Of a DNA stretch of 20,471 nt, positions 14,970 through 20,471 are shown piece by piece. A program made the position numbers and the translations under genes. The DNA is from an uncultured euryarchaeote (GTDB taxonomy: Archaea; Thermoplasmatota; Poseidoniia; Poseidoniales; Poseidoniaceae): the NCBI GenBank assembly GCA_937881505.1, contig CALGEM010000149.1, forward strand, positions 1-20,471. Reading direction: 5' to 3'. The notes beneath the pieces were generated by a model. It saw nothing but the letters and a program-made list of their open reading frames with translations. It was not told where the DNA came from and ran no database searches. Every line of letters starts with the position of its first letter. Positions within the stretch are counted from its first letter, which is position 1.

Positions 14970-15638
14970 ATGGTCGGCCATTTCCAAGAGTTTGAAGATG
15001 AATATCTCGAGATGATGTATGAATTTCACGAAAAGGAACCAGGCGGTATGGTGCGTACTGGTGACCTCGCCGCAAAGTTGGATGTCAGCCCAGCTTCGGC
15101 CACGGAGATGGTCCAGCGATTGGCTGCCCGAGGCTACCTTGAATACATACCTTACAAGGGCGCTCGGTTTACTAACGCCGGATTGGTTCACGGGCAGAAA
15201 ATGAAGCGAAGGCATCGTTTGGCGGAAGTTTTGCTGGATATCCTACCGTATGAGGGCGACCCACACGCTACTGCATGTCGCCTTGAGCATGCCATTGATG
15301 ACGACATGGAGGTGGCCCTATCTCGCTTGATCACGCCTGAGACAAAAGACCCCAGTGGACGAGAAATCCCACAGCCCACACCCGACATTGCTGAACGTCT
15401 TTCCAAGCGATCATCATCGGTCTCGTTGATGAATCTCGATACGGACACACCAGCGACCCTTTCTGCTATTTTCATGGCGGCTGATGAGGCTCAAGCCCTT
15501 GATGCTGGTGGTTTTCGCATCGGTTCAATCATCGTTCGAACCGGTCCCAACTCCTTTGTTGCTGAAGGGCAGGAAGCCATTCTCTCGGAGCGTTGGATGA
15601 ACTGTGTTTTTGTTGAAATCCTCAACGATACGGTGTGA
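14970..15638 (+). CDS. DtxR/MntR-family metal-dependent transcriptional repressor
   Basis: This 222-residue cytosolic regulator should bind DNA when loaded with Fe(II) or Mn(II). The N-terminal winged helix-turn-helix is clear: LAAKLDVSPASATEMVQRLAARGYLEY followed by a YKGARFT wing. The dimer and metal domain holds RRHRLAEVLL (His82, Glu86) and HATACRLEHAIDDDME (His99, Cys103, Glu106, His107), matching the ancillary and primary metal sites of DtxR, including the Cys of iron sensors. The residue aligned with DtxR Met10 appears to be Glu11. A C-terminal FeoA/SH3-like domain occupies about 155-220. An upstream in-frame ATG at 14913 would overlap the previous gene by 34 bases, so I prefer 14970 with its GGGAGG. 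The following membrane-protein gene overlaps its stop codon, so both belong to one operon. Confidence 0.9.
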   Translation: MVGHFQEFEDEYLEMMYEFHEKEPGGMVRTGDLAAKLDVSPASATEMVQRLAARGYLEYIPYKGARFTNAGLVHGQKMKRRHRLAEVLLDILPYEGDPHATACRLEHAIDDDMEVALSRLITPETKDPSGREIPQPTPDIAERLSKRSSSVSLMNLDTDTPATLSAIFMAADEAQALDAGGFRIGSIIVRTGPNSFVAEGQEAILSERWMNCVFVEILNDTV

Positions 15639-17206
15639 ACACTTTAGAACAGAGCAATCCATCCCGAACCATGGCAGAAGACGCTCTGTCCCTAGGGGAC
15701 GGCGAAGAAGCACCTCCATCAGAAAGCGGTGAGCGGTTCGGCTTCAGGCTCTCCGAGTCCATCGTTCATGCCATTGACCGACAAATTGTCAGTTCTGGCC
15801 TGCGACTCATCATGTTCTTGCCAGCGTTTGGTGCGTTGATGTATTTCTCAACATGGGCCTTTTCTCAATCATCACCCACATTTTGGCTGGACAACATCGA
15901 GCCGAACCTCGGGATGGGATTTGCCACGTTCACAGCGAGTCTTTCCTTCGTGGTGGTTTTGGGCTACATTCTTGCGGTCAGTTTCCACCGTTATCGCGTC
16001 AGCATTTCACTGTCCACCTTCCACGACCGCGTTGAAGCCTCAAACAGCGAACATCGCTCGGTGCAATCCCTTCACGGCTACGACGGACTGCTGTATCAAC
16101 TCCAAACATCGATGGCTCATCACACCAAATCCCTCATTCTCGCTCTTGCTGCGGCCTTGATGCTCATCGGCGTGTTCTGGTACGGTACGGGAACAATCTT
16201 TGGAAACTTGTTTTTGTTGATCTCTGCTTCTTTCCTGCTGCTTTCCTTCGGTCAGCATCTTCCCACCCGGTCTACGCCCTTCAACATGGTTGAACAAACG
16301 GGCTTGCTACCAGCCTACACGCCTCCTGTTCATCCCTCAACCCTGAACATGGTGTTCAGCGACCTCATTAAGACGCACATGGACCCACTCCTCCGCTCGC
16401 AATACGATGAATACACCAAGATCCTCGAAGATTGTTTCAAGCGCGGTGTCAACCGACACTTTGCGCATGAGAAATTCCTCATGACACTGTACCGCCATGC
16501 TACAGGGCTAGACCGGAAGACTTTGGAATTGGAAATGAGTGAAATTTTGACCAAGAAAGGGATGGACCATGTGTTTTCACATGAGACGTTCACCCTTGAA
16601 GCATGGCTGGTCTTACTCGGGCTCATCAATCAGCGTTGTCCAGCTTTCTTCCGCATGGTTGACCGCCTGAAGCAGGACCTTGAAAGTGGACGAAAGCCAG
16701 CGATGGCGGATTTGATTTTCGAAGTGGACATGGAAAACGTCGTCACGGACAAAGCGAATCTATTCACACTCTTCCACAATCTCTCAGATAAAACCAGGAC
16801 CGTTGTGTTTCGGGTACAAACGCCCAATTTTGAACCCAAGGATCTGGCATTGACCTACCGCCTTGAGCCTGGTGAAAAGTACTGGTGGTCGGCCGAGGCC
16901 CTTCCCCTCGCTACGGAAGGTAACGACGATGTTCTTGGGAAGATGTCGGGTCTGCTCAAGGACAGTACGGTCTCTTGGCAGACGCTGATTCCCACGACGA
17001 CAGGTGATGCTACCGTTTCCGTCCGTTTGGAGGAGACCAACGGCGAGTTGCTTCTTGGACGGCAGATCAACGTCCGTGTACGTGCCGAGTTCCGCCAGTG
17101 GTTGAGGAGCACAAGCACCTACGTTGCGTACCTCCTGGGAGGTTTGGGCTTGGTGTCGGCTGGAATTCTTCTTCTCATGGAGCTCTTTGGCGGATTTACC
17201 GCTTAG
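15635..17206 (+). CDS. Five-pass membrane protein with large cytosolic domain, function unknown
   Basis: I do not recognise this 523-residue protein. It has four membrane helices in the N-terminal part (about 56-76, 95-117, 166-184, 187-206) and one at the C-terminus (about 496-519). The 290-residue region between helices 4 and 5 has a helical half (about 225-355) and a beta-sandwich-like half (about 360-485, e.g. TRTVVFRVQTPNFEPKDLALTYRLEPGEKYWW). The basic loop after helix 2 suggests that this region faces the cytosol. GTG at 15635 overlaps the DtxR stop (GTGA); ATG at 15671 is an alternative that drops 12 residues. No transporter motif is visible. It lies between a metal regulator and a coiled-coil gene, so it may be the membrane partner of one of them. 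Confidence 0.8.
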   Translation: MNTLEQSNPSRTMAEDALSLGDGEEAPPSESGERFGFRLSESIVHAIDRQIVSSGLRLIMFLPAFGALMYFSTWAFSQSSPTFWLDNIEPNLGMGFATFTASLSFVVVLGYILAVSFHRYRVSISLSTFHDRVEASNSEHRSVQSLHGYDGLLYQLQTSMAHHTKSLILALAAALMLIGVFWYGTGTIFGNLFLLISASFLLLSFGQHLPTRSTPFNMVEQTGLLPAYTPPVHPSTLNMVFSDLIKTHMDPLLRSQYDEYTKILEDCFKRGVNRHFAHEKFLMTLYRHATGLDRKTLELEMSEILTKKGMDHVFSHETFTLEAWLVLLGLINQRCPAFFRMVDRLKQDLESGRKPAMADLIFEVDMENVVTDKANLFTLFHNLSDKTRTVVFRVQTPNFEPKDLALTYRLEPGEKYWWSAEALPLATEGNDDVLGKMSGLLKDSTVSWQTLIPTTTGDATVSVRLEETNGELLLGRQINVRVRAEFRQWLRSTSTYVAYLLGGLGLVSAGILLLMELFGGFTA

Positions 17207-17261
17207 GACCAAGATTTTTGCGAGCCACAGCCTTGAAATGGTGTAGGTGGTGGACACGGTC

Positions 17262-18263
17262 ATGCGCGGGATGCCAAAGGACGCCGAGAAGAACCCAGAC
17301 GCCGACAAGTTGTCGGAACTCAGGGACATGGAAGCCAAGGTCCGTCGCTTGCGTGAGACACGTAACAATCTACGGGACCAAGGCCGGGCCATGGCAAAAA
17401 AACGCAACGCTGTTCAAGACCAATACAAGGAACACCGAGAGAAGCTTGACCTCATGAAGGCAGAGTTGGACGCTATTCATGCTGAACGCAACGCCCACAA
17501 GGCCAAGCGAGACGCCATCAATCAACAGCTGCGCGACCTCTTTTCTCAGGCAAAGGGTCGTCGTGGTGAGCAGGGGGAAAAGAAATCAGCTACAGCTGAA
17601 TATTCTCACCTCATCAGTCAAATCAACAACCTCGAAGAAAAATTCCAAACCACGTCCTCCAGCACAAAAAAGGAAAAGGAAACGATGGAACAAATCAAGC
17701 GCATGAAGCGCCGAGCCGATGAGTTGGAGCCCGAGGTTGCCAAATTCGAGATGGTCTCTGTTGACCTCTCCAACCTCGATGAAGCCATTGCAACCCTGAA
17801 AGCAGAATCCGATGATGCGCACAATATGTTCGTTGATGCACTCAAGCGTGCCGACGAAAAGTGGGCAGGATACAAGGAAGCACTTGACCACCGGAATTTC
17901 CTCAAGGCAGAAGGCGACCGCCATCACACCGAATCAGTGGAATTCCACGAAAAGGCAAACGGTGTTCACGAGAAAATTGAGGAGATGATGGTCAACGTCA
18001 ACAAGGCTCGGGACGAGTTGAACATGGCTCGACAAGAGCGAGAATCGTGGATTACTGACCACAACAAGGCTGTCAAGGCAGAGATGAAAACAGGTGCTGA
18101 ATCCGATGAAGTGGCGGATATGCTCGTTGAATCCCTGCTCAACGATGGAGAGTTGGTCTTCGGCGGCGTCGGCAAAGATGACGGTGCAAAGACCAAGAAG
18201 CGAACTTCCGGCTCTTCAAAGAAGAAGAACATGCGCCGCATGGGTCCCATTCGACGACGTTGA
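17262..18263 (+). CDS. COG1340-like coiled-coil protein with strongly basic C-terminal tail
   Basis: This 333-residue protein is a long charged coiled coil. Its opening (KLSELRDMEAKVRRLRETRN, then AERNAHKAKRDAINQQLRDL) carries the repeated R-N/R-D pattern of the archaeal COG1340 family, like the gene at 9220-10095. A break near ATAEYSHLISQINNLEEKF divides two coil blocks. After a final coil (about 250-280) comes SLLNDGELVFGG (291-302), in the same place as the LLAGE motif of the other coiled-coil proteins but more diverged. The last ~28 residues are Lys/Arg-rich (KTKKRTSGSSKKKNMRR, ending IRRR). ATG at 17262 is preferred because AGGTGGTG lies 9 bases before it; GTG at 17247 would add five residues. 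The nucleotidyltransferase gene starts 9 bases after its stop, but nothing links the two functions. Confidence 0.83.
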   Translation: MRGMPKDAEKNPDADKLSELRDMEAKVRRLRETRNNLRDQGRAMAKKRNAVQDQYKEHREKLDLMKAELDAIHAERNAHKAKRDAINQQLRDLFSQAKGRRGEQGEKKSATAEYSHLISQINNLEEKFQTTSSSTKKEKETMEQIKRMKRRADELEPEVAKFEMVSVDLSNLDEAIATLKAESDDAHNMFVDALKRADEKWAGYKEALDHRNFLKAEGDRHHTESVEFHEKANGVHEKIEEMMVNVNKARDELNMARQERESWITDHNKAVKAEMKTGAESDEVADMLVESLLNDGELVFGGVGKDDGAKTKKRTSGSSKKKNMRRMGPIRRR

Positions 18264-18272
18264 GGTCGTGCG

Positions 18273-19337
18273 ATGTTGGGTATCATCATGGCTGGTGGCC
18301 AAGGCTCTCGTTTGATGCCGCTCACCGCCACGCGCCCCAAACCGATGGTCGAGGTTCTTGGCCGCCCAGTGATCGATTACGTCAAGGACGCCATGGTCGA
18401 AGCCGGTATTCACGAGATTGTGGTCACCACCGGCTACCGTGGTGAGCAACTTCAGTCCCATGTAGAATCCTGGTCGGACTCTTCGGGTCCGGTGAAAGCC
18501 CGCATCAATCAAGAAGCAACGCCAATGGGCACCGCAGGAAGCGTTGGTCTGTTGAGAGCGTCCATTCAATCCACCTGCGTTGTGGGTTCCGGAGACGCCG
18601 TGGCTTCCTTTGACATCGCTTCCTTGCTCGCTGCTCACCGACGAAACAACGCAAAGGTGACCATGGCGTTGTGGGAAGTGGAGAACCCTTCTGAATTCGG
18701 CATTGTTGGATTATCGGCGAGCCCCGAGGGTGAGGTTGACGGCGGCCTTCGAGAGGGCTTTATTCGTCGTTTTCTAGAAAAACCACGTCCCGAAGAAGCC
18801 TTCAGCAATGTCATCAACGCCGGTTTGTACATTCTTGAACCCGAAGTGTTTCAACACATTCCGGTCGGTGAAAAATTTGACTTTAGTAAGCAACTTTTCC
18901 CAACATTGCTTGAACTCGGCTGGCCGATGTATGCGCAAACCATCGATGGCGTTTGGTTTGATGTTGGTCAGCCGTTTGAACTCATCAACGCCCAATCCAC
19001 CTTGATGTATCGATACGATGAACTTCCATTCACCTACCCCCAGGGGTTTGCTGAGAGTGACGGCGTCCTCATGGCTGAGAGCGTGGTGTGCCAAGGTGCT
19101 GTTGACAACGCCGTTCTTGGCCCAGACTGCAAGGTGGGTAAAGACGCCAAGATTTCGGCCTCTCTTCTCATGGAAGGCTGCCAAGTCGGTGAAGGTGCTC
19201 AAGTCGTGCACTCTGTGTTAGGTGTGGGTGTCGTTATTCCGTCCAACTGTATCGTTGAGAATTGCGTGATTGGCGACGGTGCCGTCCTTGACTCGGAGCG
19301 GCGATACGTCGGAGAAAAAGTTGAGCATTTTTCATGA
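18273..19337 (+). CDS. Sugar-1-phosphate nucleotidyltransferase with left-handed beta-helix tail
   Basis: This 354-residue enzyme joins a sugar-1-phosphate to a nucleoside triphosphate to make an activated sugar for glycans. The N-terminal nucleotidyltransferase domain (1-235) has the signature GGQGSRLMPLTATRPKPM (8-25, with Arg13 and Lys23), GTAGS (86-90), GSGDAV (106-110) in the metal-binding position, FLEKP (167-171), NAGLYIL (182-188) and WFDVG (228-232). The C-terminal part (about 265-340) has hexapeptide-like turns (VVCQGAVDNAVLGPDCKVGKDA onward) typical of a left-handed beta-helix. Overall it looks like archaeal mannose-1-phosphate guanylyltransferase or glucose-1-phosphate nucleotidyltransferase; which sugar and base cannot be decided. 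The GlmU-type acetyltransferase active site is not evident. A GAGGTCG precedes the ATG and the coiled-coil gene ends 9 bases upstream. Confidence 0.9.
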   Translation: MLGIIMAGGQGSRLMPLTATRPKPMVEVLGRPVIDYVKDAMVEAGIHEIVVTTGYRGEQLQSHVESWSDSSGPVKARINQEATPMGTAGSVGLLRASIQSTCVVGSGDAVASFDIASLLAAHRRNNAKVTMALWEVENPSEFGIVGLSASPEGEVDGGLREGFIRRFLEKPRPEEAFSNVINAGLYILEPEVFQHIPVGEKFDFSKQLFPTLLELGWPMYAQTIDGVWFDVGQPFELINAQSTLMYRYDELPFTYPQGFAESDGVLMAESVVCQGAVDNAVLGPDCKVGKDAKISASLLMEGCQVGEGAQVVHSVLGVGVVIPSNCIVENCVIGDGAVLDSERRYVGEKVEHFS

Positions 19338-19349
19338 GCGTCGTGCAAG

Positions 19350-19369
19350 ACCCTATGTAGGGTAAATTC
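19350..19369 (+). promoter_or_regulatory. 14-base inverted repeat overlapping a TATA-like box
   Basis: ACCCTA-TG-TAGGGT (19350-19363) is a perfect inverted repeat with a 2-base centre. It abuts and partly overlaps GTAAATTC (19362-19369), a TATA-like box about 22 bases before the ATG at 19388, which has no Shine-Dalgarno sequence. A repressor bound here could block TBP. The arms are also capable of a weak hairpin, but the loop is too small for RNA, so an operator is the better reading. Confidence 0.35.
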
Positions 19370-19387
19370 TCGCACACCCTTGATAAC

Positions 19388-19621
19388 ATGGCCGAAACCC
19401 CTCATCGCACCTATGACCGAACATGGGCAGAGATTGAAGATATGCTTGAGCAAGCAACGACCAAGATGAACGATTGGAAGTCTTGGTACGATGCGTGCAA
19501 AGACGAGGACGACAAAGAGGGTATGAAGGAAGCAGCCCGAAATCACAAAGCCCTGCAGGGCGTGGTCAAGACACTCAAGTGGACCTTGGGTGAGGAAGGA
19601 ATTTCCGACCCGTTGAATTGA
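19388..19621 (+). CDS. Small charged helical protein, function unknown
   Basis: I do not recognise this 77-residue protein. It is acidic and probably two or three helices (about 12-40 and 42-70), with three Trp in the first half and middle (RTWAEIEDML, DWKSWYDACK) and one near the end (LKWTLGEEG). A single Cys lies at about residue 37. There is no signal peptide or membrane helix. The ATG has no Shine-Dalgarno sequence but has a TATA-like box and a 14-base palindrome just upstream, so it probably has its own promoter and a leaderless mRNA. It converges with pdxS, with a single base between the stop codons. Coding-like composition and the tight fit between neighbours make it a credible gene. 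Confidence 0.65.
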   Translation: MAETPHRTYDRTWAEIEDMLEQATTKMNDWKSWYDACKDEDDKEGMKEAARNHKALQGVVKTLKWTLGEEGISDPLN

Positions 19622-19622
19622 T

Positions 19623-20471
19623 TCACCAGCCACGCTGGTCGAGGCGGACTTCGAGCGTTTCGAGTTCATCGCCCTTCATAGGAATACCTTCCATCATGGC
19701 CATGGCTTCTGCGACTTTACTGGGTTCATCGTAGTGAGCGGTGGCCATGACAATGGCGTCGGCCATGGTTGGCGGGTCGCTGGATTTGAAGATGCCAGAA
19801 CCCACGAAGATGCCATCCATGCCCATTCGCATCATGAGCGAAGCATCAGCCGGTGTGGCGATGCCGCCCGCTGAAAAGGTCACCACAGGTAGTCGGCCCA
19901 GTCGGTGAACATCGTCAAGAACGGCGCGAACGCCGTTGTGCATCTCTTCATCAATGGCGCCGAACGGTGTCATGAGGTGAGTGCCGGGAAGTTCGGAATG
20001 TGAGGACAACACTCGGTAGCGTTCCATGATCTTCTCCGTTGCGAGGTCAAGACCGTGGTCGTCAAGGGATTGAATTTGCTGAATTTCCTGGTCGATGAGC
20101 CGAGCGTGGGTGACGGCGGCAACCACGTTGCCGGTACCGGCTTCTCCTTTGGTTCGAATCATCGCTGCCCCTTCCCAGATTCGTCGGACGGCCTCGCCCA
20201 GTCCAGTCGCACCGCAAACGAAGGGAATGTCGTACTCGTGTTTATTGATGTGGAAGTAGGGGTCGGCAGGGGTCAAAACTTCGCTTTCGTCAACCATGTC
20301 AACACCCATGGCTTCGAGGATTCTGGCCTCGCCGTCGTGTCCGATTCGGGACTTGGCCATCACCGGGATGGAGGTGCAATCAAGGATGCCCTGAATCATG
20401 TCTGGGTGGCTCATTCGTGCCACGCCACCGGCTTTTCGAATGTCGGCCGGAACTCGCTCAAGAGCCATGAC
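19623..20471 (-). CDS. pdxS: PdxS: pyridoxal 5'-phosphate synthase, synthase subunit (N-terminus outside window)
   Basis: PdxS makes pyridoxal 5'-phosphate from ribose 5-phosphate, glyceraldehyde 3-phosphate and ammonia delivered by the glutaminase PdxT. About 282 residues are present. The frame is open at the window edge (VMALERVPADIR), and by alignment about 41 N-terminal residues are missing, so the Met near the edge is not the start. Both catalytic lysines are visible: VMAKSRIGH (residue 40 of the fragment, Lys81 in Bacillus numbering) and RTKGEAGTGN (108, Lys149). LPVVTFSAGGIATPADA and GIFVGSGIFKS form the phosphate-binding part. An extra ~30 residues between THARLIDQ and GRLPVV (LSSHSELPGTHLMTPFGAIDEEMHNG region) are absent in bacterial enzymes but present at this place in methanogen PdxS, supporting an archaeal origin. 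pdxT is not in the window. Confidence 0.95.
   Translation of the reverse strand, partial: VMALERVPADIRKAGGVARMSHPDMIQGILDCTSIPVMAKSRIGHDGEARILEAMGVDMVDESEVLTPADPYFHINKHEYDIPFVCGATGLGEAVRRIWEGAAMIRTKGEAGTGNVVAAVTHARLIDQEIQQIQSLDDHGLDLATEKIMERYRVLSSHSELPGTHLMTPFGAIDEEMHNGVRAVLDDVHRLGRLPVVTFSAGGIATPADASLMMRMGMDGIFVGSGIFKSSDPPTMADAIVMATAHYDEPSKVAEAMAMMEGIPMKGDELETLEVRLDQRGW

Noticed and set aside
16784..17407. 207-residue - strand open frame across the end of the membrane-protein gene
   Set aside because: It spans the boundary of two well-supported + strand genes and has no domain or plausible start signal.

Overview
This window looks like a chromosomal stretch from a marine planktonic archaeon, most likely Marine Group II (Poseidoniales) or a close Thermoplasmatota relative. 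The evidence is an archaeal-type PurP, a PdxS with the extra internal segment seen in methanogen PdxS, several archaeal coiled-coil proteins of the COG1340 type, a Roadblock/LC7 protein, TATA-like boxes about 25 bases upstream of starts that lack Shine-Dalgarno sequences, and very large Asp-rich DGDGYGDN / DAFPxDxxQW surface proteins of a style I associate with Marine Group II. The taxonomic call is inference from memory. No rRNA, tRNA, mobile element or CRISPR array was seen, and no gene-free stretch exceeds 300 bases.

Region 1 (1-1946, + strand) is the end of a biotin-dependent acyl-CoA carboxylase operon. It holds the carboxyltransferase subunit (5' end outside the window), a 63-residue small subunit, and the biotin carrier protein with its EAMKM site. 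A 79-residue Cys/His protein follows. Region 2 (1971-7988, + strand) has two surface proteins, each with its own TATA-like box and no Shine-Dalgarno sequence. The first is a 1357-residue protein with a signal peptide, two PPC-like domains, long calcium-binding repeats, a membrane anchor and a short cytosolic aromatic tail. The second is a 620-residue membrane protein with similar repeats and a C-terminal transglutaminase-like Cys-His-Glu/Asp domain outside the cell.

Region 3 (8001-12369, - strand, read right to left) starts at a divergent promoter. It runs: small coiled-coil protein, second coiled-coil protein (ATGA overlap), GNAT acetyltransferase, Roadblock/LC7 protein, a third coiled-coil protein with its own TATA box, 5' hairpin and Shine-Dalgarno, then purP. 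Region 4 (12433-19337, + strand) reads the other way: an exported, membrane-anchored protein with two cytosolic zinc ribbons, a DtxR-family metal-dependent repressor with a FeoA-like tail, a five-pass membrane protein, a fourth coiled-coil protein, and a sugar-phosphate nucleotidyltransferase with a left-handed beta-helix tail.

Region 5 (19350-20471) has a small helical orphan gene behind a 14-base palindrome, converging on pdxS, which runs off the right edge.

The metabolic genes (acyl-CoA carboxylase, purP, nucleotidyltransferase, pdxS) are ordinary archaeal housekeeping genes. The two parts that may hold something undescribed are the repeat-protein/transglutaminase pair, and the two-sided cluster of four coiled-coil proteins with Roadblock, acetyltransferase, zinc-ribbon membrane protein and metal regulator. 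Three of the coiled-coil proteins end in a related short motif and two of those add a Lys/Arg-rich tail, so a shared envelope-linked or scaffold-like function is possible but unproven.
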